This document shows positions 51,426-60,808 of a stretch of DNA of 64,000 nucleotides, in pieces; position 1 is the stretch's first letter, and every line of letters begins with the position of its first letter. The position numbers were made by a program, and so were the translations under genes. Source of the DNA: Gammaproteobacteria bacterium (GTDB taxonomy: Bacteria > Pseudomonadota > Gammaproteobacteria > HK1). The stretch spans positions 372,001-436,000 of the forward strand of contig WLWT01000002.1 of NCBI GenBank assembly GCA_012103455.1, read 5' to 3'. Under the pieces are notes generated by a model. It was not told the DNA's origin and ran no database searches. It saw only the letters and a program-made list of their open reading frames with translations.

Positions 51426-52555
51426 ACCTGTTCTCCGCGGATGATGATGGCTTGGCTGGCTTTGCGGGCATCGGCTAACGCTTCATCGACGGTCGCGCCC
51501 AGGGCCGTCAAGTGCCCCATTTTACGCAGTGGCCGGCACTCATGTTTGCCATATAGGTAGATGTTGACGGGGCCGGCGGTGCGGGCCTTATCGACACCGT
51601 AGATCCGGGCCGCGCCGGCATAACCCGCAGCGCCTAGCAAATTGATCATGGCCGCGGCCCGGTGCTGCGATGGGCTGCCTAGCGGTGTGCCGGTCAAAAG
51701 GCGCAGTTGCTGGGCGAACTGCGAGGTGGCGCAGGCGTCGATGGTGAAGTGACCGCAGTTGTGGGTGCGCGGTGCCATTTCGTTGACCAGCAGCTGGCCG
51801 GTGTGAGTCAAAAACATCTCCACACCGAAGATCCCGGTTCCGTTGACGGCGCGCACCGCCTGTAGCGCCAGGTCTTTGGCTGCACGCTCCACCGCGCCCG
51901 GGATCCGGGCCGGCGCGAGCAGGTAGTCCAGCATGTTGCCGGCCCCGTTGAAGACCATCTCGGTGACTGGATAGACGGCTTCTTCGCCGCAGCGGGACCG
52001 TGCCACCATGACGCCCAATTCGGTGGCGTTCGGGACAAACGCTTCGAGAAATCCCGGCACCGGTAGCAAATTGACCAGCTCGGTCTCATCGCGCATCACG
52101 GTGACGCCGCGCCCGTCGTAGCCGCCGCGGGCCGCTTTTTGCACGCATGGGAAGCCGAAGGCGCGCACCTCGCTGGCTGCAGGAGTAGGCATGGGTGAGA
52201 AAGCCGCTGTCGCGATCCCTTGCTTGGCGAACACTTCTTTTTGCGCCAGCTTGTCGGCGATGACCGCGATAACGGCCGGTGCTGGGACTATGGTGTGTCC
52301 TTCCAGTTCGAGCTGATGCAGGAGGTCCAAGTGGACGTTTTCAAGTTCTACAGTGGTGATGTCAACGCTTTGCACGAGTGTGCGCAGGGCCGTTTCGTCG
52401 AACACACTGCTAACGATTTGGCGCGCCCCAGCCACGGCTGCCGGGCAGCGGGGCGTGGGATCTAAGGCAATCACATCCACGCCGCCCGCGGTGGCTTCTG
52501 TGGTCAGCATGGCGGCTAGCTGCCCACCTCCAATGACGCCTATGGTCCTAGGCAT
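51419..52555 (-). CDS. purK: N5-carboxyaminoimidazole ribonucleotide synthase
   Basis: 378 residues, an ATP-grasp enzyme: IGVIGGGQLAAMLTTEATAG, TVELENVHLDLLHQLELEGH, VQKAARGGYDGRGVTVMRDE (ATP-binding), FGVEMFLTHTGQLLVNEMAP RTHNCGHFTIDAC. It makes N5-CAIR from AIR, bicarbonate and ATP. The order purK-purE is the reverse of the common purE-purK. It is divergent from the gene at 52751 across 195 bp. Confidence 0.97.
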   Translation of the reverse strand: MPRTIGVIGGGQLAAMLTTEATAGGVDVIALDPTPRCPAAVAGARQIVSSVFDETALRTLVQSVDITTVELENVHLDLLHQLELEGHTIVPAPAVIAVIADKLAQKEVFAKQGIATAAFSPMPTPAASEVRAFGFPCVQKAARGGYDGRGVTVMRDETELVNLLPVPGFLEAFVPNATELGVMVARSRCGEEAVYPVTEMVFNGAGNMLDYLLAPARIPGAVERAAKDLALQAVRAVNGTGIFGVEMFLTHTGQLLVNEMAPRTHNCGHFTIDACATSQFAQQLRLLTGTPLGSPSQHRAAAMINLLGAAGYAGAARIYGVDKARTAGPVNIYLYGKHECRPLRKMGHLTALGATVDEALADARKASQAIIIRGEQVC

Positions 52556-52750
52556 GCGGGCTCCTTTGGCGGAGATAGAGTTGCACTGCTAAACCATACC
52601 GGTTTTCTGTAGAAATAATCATTGAATGCTCGATTCGCCTTAGCCGTCCTCTAGGGTGCTGCTTTAGCGCAGATTATTGGTAGGTTATTGCTATTGCGTT
52701 TACCCTATTGTTTTTACTCTGGGGCGCCTGCAGCAGCGCCGTAATGAAAG

Positions 52751-53506
52751 ATGCGTACATTGTCAAGTAATCGCTCGCTTGCTGCTATGGTGCTAGGTCC
52801 TATGCTGCTGGTGGTTGTGGTGATAGGCGTGGCGGCGCCGGCCCCCTTCGCCTATGCCACCTTCAGTACAGGCGACAAACTAGGCAGTGCAGGGGCCGGT
52901 TATTCGCACAACTATAAATTGCACTTTGGCAAATTGCGCTTTGGCAGCAATTCCGGTGGTGGCTCATATGGCCATTCCCACTACGTCGCCCATCCGCGGA
53001 AATTCACCGACGAGTTATGGTCGCGGCACTCGACGGGTTGGGGGGTGGCGCCGCACGATGGTAACGGCGGCGGTAAAAAGCTCGTGTTGCAGCTTACCTC
53101 GAATGACGATGCGCACATCGAAGTGCAGTTCGGCTACCGCCGCTTCGCAGGTAGTCAACACGCGAAGGCCGGTGCCGGGTCTTTAGCCGGCTCCGCGAGC
53201 AACGAGCAGGAGCAGGATCACAGCGATTGGTTTGACAAGGGTTGGACCGGTCCGAAGACAGCGTTGAAATACATTGGTGCCAGTGGTGCACTTATCTACG
53301 TTGAGCACGGTGAGACACATGCTTCGCCGTATAAGCTTGCTGAGTTCGATTGGCGGCAGTATTGCCGAGAACACGGCGAGCAGTGCGTTGGAGAAGAGGG
53401 GTCGATGCAAGGCCCGCTGCTGGCAACGGCAGTGGTAATGGCGCTGGCCGGCATCGGGCTCGCGCTGCTCCTGTTAGCGGCGCGCCGCCGCCGCAGGGTT
53501 AAGTAA
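52751..53506 (+). CDS. Exported protein with C-terminal membrane anchor and arginine tail
   Basis: 251 residues, no family recognised. An N-terminal signal segment at about 12-36 (AMVLGPMLLVVVVIGVAAPA) precedes a Gly/Ser/His-rich body (FGSNSGGGSYGHSHYVAHPR; DGNGGGKKLVLQLTSNDDAH). A C-terminal helix, PLLATAVVMALAGIGLALLL, is followed by AARRRRRVK. The helix plus basic cluster is the form of a C-terminal protein-sorting signal, but no PEP, GlyGly or LPXTG motif precedes it (EEGSMQGP does). Two cysteines near the end (YCREHGEQC) may pair. The next gene is a PrsT-like TPR protein, whose family goes with exosortase systems, so a sorting substrate is possible (inference). Confidence 0.7.
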   Translation: MRTLSSNRSLAAMVLGPMLLVVVVIGVAAPAPFAYATFSTGDKLGSAGAGYSHNYKLHFGKLRFGSNSGGGSYGHSHYVAHPRKFTDELWSRHSTGWGVAPHDGNGGGKKLVLQLTSNDDAHIEVQFGYRRFAGSQHAKAGAGSLAGSASNEQEQDHSDWFDKGWTGPKTALKYIGASGALIYVEHGETHASPYKLAEFDWRQYCREHGEQCVGEEGSMQGPLLATAVVMALAGIGLALLLLAARRRRRVK

Positions 53507-53651
53507 TCATCAAGGGCAAATAGTCCGCGCGATTTCATAGATTACAAATCATATCTTCGCACCGAGTGGCGAAGCGGGTTCTGGTGGAGGCGCCGCATGG
53601 ACGGTGTGGCGCCTCATCGCTTCGAGTTAAGCCTATTGGGCGGCCATCACC

Positions 53652-56602
53652 ATGCAGGAGCCTCGGACACATAAGCGCCGCCGGCGGCGGCGCAAGTCGT
53701 CATCGTCGTCGTCAATACGCATATCGCCGAGGAGCTATTCACGGCGTTCGTTTTCACGCCGTCTGCGCCGATTGCTGCGAAAAAAGCGCGTAGCCGCGTT
53801 CGTGGCGGTGAGCGCCATGGCGCTGGTTGGCCTGGCCATGGCCGCCATCTATGCCAGCTTGTACTCGCCGGGTTCGCAAAGCTACGAAACGGCCCACGTG
53901 CGCTTTACCAACGGCGATTTCCGCGGTGCCGTAGTCACTCTTCAATCCGTGTTGCAAGCCGATTCCACCAACCTGCCGGCACAGGTTCTGCTGGGGCGTT
54001 CTTATTTGCACATCGGGTATGCCAAGGAGGCGGAGACGGCCTTGCGTCGCTCATTCGCTGCCGGCGCCGATCTCGCCCTGCTGGCCGAGCCTTTGGCGCA
54101 TGCGTATTTGCAGCAAGGTAAGCATGAAACACTGCTCGGCACATTGCGTACCGATGTGGCCGATACGGGATTGCGGGCGCGCATTCATGCGCTGCGTGGC
54201 GATGCCCATATACAGGTGCGCGATCTGAATGCAGCCGAAGCGGCTTATACGATGGCGCTGGACGAGGAGTTTAATTTCGTCCCGGCATTGCTCGGTCAGG
54301 TGCGTGTGCACATCTACCGGGGGCAGTTCAAGCAGGCCGGCAAATTGACCGCATTTGCCCTGGAGGTCGGTACCCACAGGGCGGAAGCACTGTTCGTAAG
54401 CGGAGAATTAGCCCGGGCGCAGCAACAATTGGCGCCGGCCATCGCCGCTTACAGCGAGGCTATAGCGGTGGCGCCGGCCCATATCCCGGCGTTGCTGGCA
54501 CGGGCGGCGATAAGGGTAGAGCAAGGTGAGGATGAGGCGGCGAACAGGGATTTGCAGGCGGTGCGCGCGGTACGCCCGTCCGATCCCCAGGCTGATTATC
54601 TGAACGCTTTGCTGTGGCTAGAGCCAGCCAAAAAAATCAGGCACAGCAGACGTTGGAGCGTGCCGGCCTTAGCCTAGTGCGGATGCAATCGAACTTTGTT
54701 TTGCGCCATCCGCCGAGCTTGCTGCTGCTAGGCATTGTCCGTTACCGGCTCGGCGAGTTGGATGAAGCGCACGATCTGTTATCTCGTTTCGTGGAGATGG
54801 AGCCCTACCATATGGATGCCCGCAAACTGTTGGCCGGCTTGCAACTGCGCCGAGGTCTTGCGCCGCAGACGCTTGAGACGTTGGAACCGGTGTTCAAGGC
54901 ACGGCCAGACGACGTACAAACTCTAGTGCTGACGGGCCGGGCGTATATGCGTCTTAACGAGGTCGGTAAGGCTAACGAGTTGTTGGAGCGGGCAGTGCGC
55001 TTAGCCCCGAAGCAGGCGGACATACGGGCGCAACTGGCTATGGGTTGGCTGGCTGAAGGCAAGCGCGCTGAGGCCGCTAGCGAGCTCGAGCGCGCGATCG
55101 AACTGGGATCAGGCGCCAATCAAGCGGGCGCACTGCTCGGGATATCGCAGATACGTGAAGGTGATGTGGCGGGCGCGCTCACCACGGCGCAGCGCTTGTT
55201 GGCCCGTTGGCCGGATGATGCCAGTGCACATAATTTTAGCGGGGTGGTGGCGCTGGCGGCGCAGCGCCCACAGCAGGCGAGGGGACATTTCGAGCGGGCA
55301 ATTCAGTTGAATCCACAGGACCTCGCCGCCCTGCATAACCTCGCGACGATGGCTGTGGAGGGCGGCGATGCAAAGTCGGCTATCGCCCGTTACAACCGGA
55401 TCCTCGCCATAGACAGGGACAATATCCAGGCGATGCGGGCAATGGCGGATATCGCGCGGGCGCAGGAGCGCAGCGCTGACGCCATCGAGTGGCTGGAGCG
55501 GGTGCTGGCGGCGGATATCACGCTACTCGCGCCACAGCTCGAGTTGTTGGATCTGTATTTGGCGAAAGAAAGTCTCTCGCAAGCCTGGCACTTGGTGCAG
55601 TCCATGCAAGACCGTTTCCCCCGCGAGGTCGCCGTGCGGGTGGCGAGCGGGCGAGTTGAATTGGCGAGCGGTGCGAAGACCAGAGTCCAAGAGACCTTCA
55701 AGCGCTTGGTCAAATCTGAGTGGGTGAAAGGTGAGTCCGGTTCCGCGCCGCGGTTGCTCGAATATGCCAAATACCTGCTCGTCGCCGACGATGTAGATGC
55801 GGCCCGGGAAGCACTCGAGAGTGCCGCGCAGCGGGCGCCTCAGTTCTTGCCCGTGCAGGTGATGTTTGCCGAACTGGCGTTACAAGCCGGTCAGTTCGAG
55901 CGGGCGCTGGCGCGGGTCAATGCCGTGCGCCAGCAGGATCCGGAGGCGGCGATTGCCGATCAATTAGCCGGCGATGCGCTGCTGGGGCTAGGCCGCGTGA
56001 GGGAGGCTAAAGCGGCGTTTGCGACCGCGTTAGTCAAAGGTGCCGCCGCTAATGTCGCCTTCAAATTGTTTCAGGTCCGCCAATTCCTTGGAGAGACGGA
56101 TGTGGCGCTGCGCGAATTGGAGCAGTGGGTGGCGCAACATGAGCAGGCAGTAGCGGCGCGGCGCGTCCTCGGGGGCGCCTACATAGAGGCGCAGCGTTTC
56201 GATGCGGCCCGGTGGGTGTATGAAGAATTAAATGAACAGTATCCGGGCGATGCATTGATCCTCAACAATCTGGCCGTTCTCTACGTCCTGGAGGGGGACG
56301 CCCGGGGGCTTGAATTCGCCCAGCGCGCCTACGCGTTCGCGCCTGAACACGCAGCTATCTTGGATACGCTGGGATGGGCGTTGGTGAAGGCGGGTAAGAT
56401 CACCGAGGCGTTGCCTTTCTTGCGCGACGCATTCACCCGGGCCTCATCGAATGTCACCATCCGCTACCATCTGGCGGCCGCGTTGGCGCAAGTGGGACGG
56501 GCTGATGAGGCTAAGCAGGAGTTGCAAGCGGTGCTCGATACCGGTGAAACGTTCTTCGAAGTGGCGCAAGCTAAGGAATTGTGGGAGCGGCTGTCCAATT
56601 AG
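53652..56602 (+). CDS. PrsT-like TPR protein, joined across an A7 frameshift
   Basis: The first frame (53652-54677) has an arginine/serine-rich N-terminus (THKRRRRRRKSSSSSSIRIS), a membrane helix at about 50-68 (VAAFVAVSAMALVGLAMAAI) and TPRs. At AAAAAAA (54630-54636) the frame must step back one base: EPAKK then NQAQQTLERAGLSLVRMQSN continues in the second frame to 56602. Together they give about 983 residues with more than 15 TPRs (ARKLLAGLQLRRGLAPQTLE; HNLATMAVEGGDAKSAIARY; ILDTLGWALVKAGKITEALP), like the PEP-CTERM/exosortase-associated PrsT family (about 920). Relatives are lipoproteins; this one has an N-in anchor. Slippage, mutation or sequencing error could explain the shift. Confidence 0.82.
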
Positions 56603-56663
56603 CCGCGAGGGTCGATTAGCTGCTATGGCCAATTAACCACGATGGCGGATAATTACGGGCTCC

Positions 56664-57914
56664 GTGAGGCCGCGTAAGCAAAAAAACGTGTCTGAATTAT
56701 CGTCTACGCTTGCATCGTTTTCAGCGCCACCTGCCGTGGCGCTAGCCCAAGCCGGCGCCTTTGACGTCATCGTCATCGGTGGCGGGATCGTTGGATGTGC
56801 CAGTGCATTTTTTCTGATGCGCGAAGGATTGCGGGTTGCCTTGGTCGAGCGCTCGCACATCGGCGGCGGTACCACCAGCAATAGTTTTGCCTGGATCAAC
56901 GCCACCTCCAAAGTGGCCGACGCGGCTTATCACCGTTTGAACGCCATGGGTCAGGCGGGCTTCAGGGCGCTGGCCGTGGAGTTTGGTGAACAGCGGCTGG
57001 GGTTGAGACGCACCGGCATGTTGTTGTGGGTGTGCCGCTCCCATGCCGATCGGTTTGCCGCCGTACGCGATCAGTTCGCACGCCTCAAGTCGTACCGATA
57101 CCCTTGCGCATGGATAGACAATCATGAATTGCGGGCACTGGAGCCGCATGTGGATTTCCCCGGCGACGCCGAAGGCTTGTACGCCATGGCTGATCCATGT
57201 TTAGACGCTCCGCACTTCACCCGCTTTTTAGCGCAGGAATTGAGCGCAGGCGGCGCCAGTGTGTTCGAGCACTGCCCCGCGCAGGCGCTCGCCATGTCCG
57301 ATGACGGCGATATAGAAGGGGTGGTGACGGCTAACGGCGTCCTGCCGGCGGGTAAGGTGCTCGTTGCAGCAGGTCCGAACACGCCGGAAGTGCTGAGCGG
57401 GATCACCGGGTATGAAGGGTTCGCGCGTTTCCCGGTTACCCGCGTACCCGGTCTGTTGGTCTCTACTCCGAGTACGGCGCCCATGGAGTTGGTGCGCCAT
57501 GTGATATACGCCGAAGGCGATGACGCGGTACATGTTCTACCGCTGCCGAACGGGGGGCTCAAGCTGGGCGCGGACGACACCGACGGCATGGTCGCCGAGC
57601 CGGATCCCTCACCGCAACGCATACGCGAAGCGGCGCTCATGTTGCTGCGCCGCACGCGCAAGATCATCCCGCGATTCGCCGGCGAGCGCTGCATTGACCA
57701 ATGTGCCACCGGTATCGGCGTGCGGCCCTATCCCCAAGATGGCAAGACGGTGGCCGGTGAGTTGCCGGGGTCCAACGGATTGTTCGTTGTTGCCACCCAC
57801 AGCGGCGTGACGCTATCGCCCGCGGTCGGTTCGTTGATCGCTAAGGTGATCGCCACAGGTACCGTGCCAGAAGCGTTGGCGCCCTTCGCATTGAGCCGGT
57901 TTCAGGGACTTTAG
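56664..57914 (+). CDS. DadA-like FAD-dependent amine/amino acid oxidoreductase
   Basis: 416 residues from GTG 56664 (GTG 56688 also possible). After a 30-residue extension the FAD-binding loop appears: FDVIVIGGGIVGCASAFFLM REGLRVALVER. Next are GGGTTSNSFAWINATSKVAD and, near the C-terminus, GVRPYPQDGKTVAGELPGSN GLFVVATHSGVTLSPAVGSL, the DAO-family end. It oxidises an amine or D-amino acid-like substrate. Its stop TAG straddles the junction with MITE copy 4 (TTTA|G) and would be the same without the insertion. Confidence 0.9.
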   Translation: MRPRKQKNVSELSSTLASFSAPPAVALAQAGAFDVIVIGGGIVGCASAFFLMREGLRVALVERSHIGGGTTSNSFAWINATSKVADAAYHRLNAMGQAGFRALAVEFGEQRLGLRRTGMLLWVCRSHADRFAAVRDQFARLKSYRYPCAWIDNHELRALEPHVDFPGDAEGLYAMADPCLDAPHFTRFLAQELSAGGASVFEHCPAQALAMSDDGDIEGVVTANGVLPAGKVLVAAGPNTPEVLSGITGYEGFARFPVTRVPGLLVSTPSTAPMELVRHVIYAEGDDAVHVLPLPNGGLKLGADDTDGMVAEPDPSPQRIREAALMLLRRTRKIIPRFAGERCIDQCATGIGVRPYPQDGKTVAGELPGSNGLFVVATHSGVTLSPAVGSLIAKVIATGTVPEALAPFALSRFQGL

Positions 57915-58049
57915 GGCGCCTCTAACAATAGTAATGTTTGAGTGCAAGGAAGCACCGCGCGCACAACCGCAGTGTATGGGTGATACCTGAGGATTCGAGC
58001 ACGGCGCTGACGCCGCAATCGCGGAAAAAGTGCATTTTTAGAGGTGCCC
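57914..58049 (+). mobile_element. MITE copy 4, 136 bp, target duplication TTTA
   Basis: Begins GGGCGCCTCTAACAATAGTA and ends TTTTTAGAGGTGCCC. Flanked by TTTA (57910-57913, 58050-58053). Same orientation as copies 1 and 2, with a small internal deletion (TAGTAATGTTTGAGTGCAAG against TAGTCATTGTTTCGTGAATG). Confidence 0.92.
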
Positions 58050-58186
58050 TTTAGCTGTTCCACGGTTAAGTCGGTTATTGGCCGGTTTGCGCCATTTGTG
58101 AAGTAGCCGCCGCTTGCGGTTGGGATTGTGCCGGCGGGTGTTGTAATAACAGCCACGACACCGCTCCCGCCGCGAGCCTGCCGAGC

Positions 58187-58819
58187 TTAAGTCTTTGGAA
58201 GAGTTTTGGCATAAGCGGGCTCAGCCATCATCCGTTCTACCAAGGCATCTAACTTGGGCGCGCTGATGGAGGCTTTCAGCTTCGGTGCGGCCAGTTCTGT
58301 GAACTGCCACGTAATGGCTGCGGTCACGTCGGCTTGGGTCATACGCCCGCCCACGAACCAGCCGCCGTCCAGTTGGTTTTCGAGATGATTGAAGCCGCCC
58401 ACAGCTTGCTCCGAGCAACGTTCTACCCACGGGACGTGACGTTTGTCCTGCGGCCTGAAGCGCACCTCGTATACGGTGGCGATGGCTTTTTCTACCGCCC
58501 CGGTAGCGATACCCGCTATGTTCAATACCGCGTCGCGTTGGTTACCACCAGCAGGCGTCAGGGCTTTGTCCGCCCCCACCAGGCGATCCAGATAGTCGAG
58601 GATGACATGGCTGTCCACGATGACTCGCTCATCGTCCAGGATGAGGGCTGGTACACGGCCTACCGGATTGTGTTTACGCAGGTGTGGCGCATCATCTCCG
58701 GTGTGCTGTAGAGGGTTGTTTGCAAAGGTGAGGCCGTAGATTTCGAGGGTGGCCGCCACGCGGCGTACGAAGGGCGAGAGATAGCGTCCGAGTAGGATCA
58801 TGGTGTAAAGAGTCCTCAA
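58187..58819 (-). CDS. Glutathione S-transferase family protein
   Basis: 210 residues. N-terminal thioredoxin-like domain: LGRYLSPFVRRVAATLEIYG, HNPVGRVPALILDDERVIVD SHVILDYLD (cis-Pro and glutathione-binding Asp-Ser equivalent). The C-terminal helical domain ends MTQADVTAAITWQFTELAAP. Ser14 in YLSPFVRR is the likely thiol-activating residue. It conjugates or reduces with glutathione, consistent with gshB in the genome. Met7 is an alternative start. Monocistronic. Confidence 0.92.
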   Translation of the reverse strand: MRTLYTMILLGRYLSPFVRRVAATLEIYGLTFANNPLQHTGDDAPHLRKHNPVGRVPALILDDERVIVDSHVILDYLDRLVGADKALTPAGGNQRDAVLNIAGIATGAVEKAIATVYEVRFRPQDKRHVPWVERCSEQAVGGFNHLENQLDGGWFVGGRMTQADVTAAITWQFTELAAPKLKASISAPKLDALVERMMAEPAYAKTLPKT

Positions 58820-59038
58820 TGTTTAGGTTTGGGCTCAATGCCGGGGAATTTGTAACCCGTGCCGCGCACCGTAACCGGCCTCGCTGGATGGCGCCAGTAA
58901 TCGGTGGGGGCTTGCAAAAGTGGTGAAAGCACTGGCGGTGAGGGAAGTGTCAGCCGCTTGAACCCGGTCGTGCAGTACTACCAAGGGCGCAATACTACCA
59001 AGGAATTGTCCACTCCAACCTGCGAGCGCTTAAGTCAT
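58820..59038. other. Gap upstream of the broken TauD gene
   Basis: About 220 bases with no supported gene. It includes a short duplication (CTACCAAGGGCGCAATACTACCAAGG in part). Confidence 0.4.
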
Positions 59039-59717
59039 ATGACCAATCGAGCCGTTTACGAACTACCCGGTGAATTCGACGATCACCCGCTGCGAACAGA
59101 GCACCTTGAGGCGAGCCCTCTTAGCAGCGCACTGGGGCGGAAATCCGCGGCCTGGATGCGGCGAATTTGTACGGTGAGCCGTTCGCCGAACTGGCGGCGG
59201 CGCTTTTCCGGCATAAAGTCATCTTCCTTAAGGGCACCTCTAACAATGCACTTTTAACAATGCACTTTTTCCGCGATTGCGGCGTCAACTCCGTGCCCGA
59301 ATCCTCAGGTATCACCTATACACTGCGGTTGTGCGCGCGGTGCTTCCTTGCACTCACGAAAAAATGACTATTTTTAGCAGGCGCCCTTAAAAACCAGCCG
59401 CTCTTTTTAACCGCTCAGGAATGTTTGAGCAGGCGCTTTGGCACTTTCGGTGTCGATGCCTTTCGGTGTCGATGCGTTTACGCCCGATCTGCCCGGACCC
59501 GAAAACGTGCAACGGGTGGTCAAGGAAGCCGGCGAGCGAAGGCCGGTGGTGTTCGGCGGGACCTGGCACACCGATTCGGCATTTTTGAGCCTGTCCGCCC
59601 TCGATGAGTGTGCTCAATGCCGTCTTTGCACCACGCGTTTAATGACTACGATGGTTTCAGGCGCGGGGTGTTTCGCATTGCCGTCGAGGGCGAGAAGCCG
59701 CATCAACATCAGATCCT
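59039..59717 (+). pseudogene. TauD/TfdA dioxygenase, frameshifted, deleted and split by a MITE
   Basis: The start MTNRAVYELPGEFDDHPLRT leads to EASPLSSALG, then after a shift AEIRGLDAANLYGEPFAELA AALFRHKVIFLK. MITE copy 5 interrupts here. On the other side KNQPLFLTAQECL, RRFGTFGVD, FGGTWHTDSAFLSL (iron-binding HxD) and, after loss of the middle, HHAFNDYDGFRRGVFRIAVE GEKPH, the C-terminal iron and 2-oxoglutarate region. Removing the element and one TTAA rejoins VIFLK|NQPLF in frame, so the element landed in a gene that was or became non-functional. At least one frameshift and a 150-residue deletion remain. Confidence 0.82.
59232..59386 (-). mobile_element. MITE copy 5, 155 bp, target duplication TTAA
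   Basis: Starts GGGCACCTCTAACAATGCAC and ends TTTTTAGCAGGCGCCC. Flanked by TTAA (59228-59231, 59387-59390). Inverted relative to copies 1, 2 and 4, like copy 3. The extra length comes from an internal tandem duplication (AACAATGCACTTTT twice). Confidence 0.92.
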
Positions 59718-60774
59718 AACCGCTGATCCCGGCTTCCTCGAAAGAAGCCATCTCGTTTAAGAAGGCTACCGCCGAGCGTATCAATGGAAACGCCAAGGCC
59801 GCGCCGGTGCCCTCGCCGAGCCGCATACCGAGTTTTAAAAGTGGCGGCGCATCTAGGTGCTCGAGCATTAAACGATGTCCGCGCTCATCGGATTGATGGC
59901 AGAACACGCAGCACTCGAGCACGGACGCATCCATGGTTTTAGCGAGCAACAGCGCCGCTGTGGCGATGAAGCCGTCTATCAGGATGACCATCCGGTGGTG
60001 CGCGGCGCGTGCCATGGCGCCAGCCATCATCCCGATCTCGAATCCGCCCACCTCTTCCAACACACGCTGGGTCAATGCTCCCTGGGTCAATGTATCTTGG
60101 GCCAACATAAGCCCGGGCCGGCCGGCCATGGCTTGATGCGCCCGCGCCACCGCCCGCGTCAACACGTCTATCTTGCGCGCGAGGGCGCCGTCCGTCACAC
60201 CGGTCCCCGCGCCGGTACACTGCTCCACGGGCAGTTCCAGTAGCAGGGCCATGATCATGGCCGCCGCCGAGGTGTTGGCGATACCCATCTCGCCAAGGCC
60301 CACTACGTTGCTGCCGTCCCCATGCAACTCATCGATGATGGCGGCGCCGGCGGCTAGAGCCGCGTGCGCTTCTTGCGCCGTCATCGCCGGCCCATGTAGG
60401 GAGTTGGAGGTGCCAGGTCTTATCTTGCGGTGAATCAGCGGTGCATGTGCCGATAGATCGGCCGCCACCCCCGCATCAACGATTTTAAGGGCCAGTCCAT
60501 TGCTGCGCGCGAATACATTGACGGCGGCGCCGCCGGCGGCGAAGTTGGCCACCATTTGCGCCGTGACTTCAGCGGGAAAAGCACTGACCCCCTCGGCAGC
60601 AATGCCGTGGTCGCCGGCGAAGACGACCAGGGTGGGCTGGTGCAGCGAGGGCGTGAGCGTTTGTTGAATGAGGCCGATCTTGAGGGCCAGAGCTTCGAGT
60701 TCACCGAGTGCCCCTGGGGGCTTGGTTTTACCGTCGATTTTCGCCTGTAGGCGGATCGCCAGATCACCGCTCAT
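59716..60774 (-). CDS. cobT: Nicotinate-nucleotide-dimethylbenzimidazole phosphoribosyltransferase
   Basis: 352 residues, full length: PGALGELEALALKIGLIQQT, LVVFAGDHGIAAEGVSAFPA, QMVANFAAGGAAVNVFARSN, GLGEMGIANTSAAAMIMALL, and the catalytic Glu in LGMRLGEGTGAALAFPLIRS. It makes alpha-ribazole phosphate for the lower ligand of cobalamin. It is read leftward 27 bp after cobN, so the two B12 genes form an operon. A TauD pseudogene lies at its 3' side. The small protein name CobT is also used for a cobaltochelatase subunit; this is the phosphoribosyltransferase (CobU in Pseudomonas nomenclature). Confidence 0.97.
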   Translation of the reverse strand: MSGDLAIRLQAKIDGKTKPPGALGELEALALKIGLIQQTLTPSLHQPTLVVFAGDHGIAAEGVSAFPAEVTAQMVANFAAGGAAVNVFARSNGLALKIVDAGVAADLSAHAPLIHRKIRPGTSNSLHGPAMTAQEAHAALAAGAAIIDELHGDGSNVVGLGEMGIANTSAAAMIMALLLELPVEQCTGAGTGVTDGALARKIDVLTRAVARAHQAMAGRPGLMLAQDTLTQGALTQRVLEEVGGFEIGMMAGAMARAAHHRMVILIDGFIATAALLLAKTMDASVLECCVFCHQSDERGHRLMLEHLDAPPLLKLGMRLGEGTGAALAFPLIRSAVAFLNEMASFEEAGISG

Positions 60775-60776
60775 CG

Positions 60777-60808
60777 TCCACTACTCATCGTCCACTACTC
60801 ATCATTCG
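60777..60808. repeat. Tandem 15-bp duplication between cobN and cobT
   Basis: TCATCGTCCACTAC twice in tandem, then TCATCA, covers the cobT ribosome-site region and the cobN stop. Confidence 0.7.
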
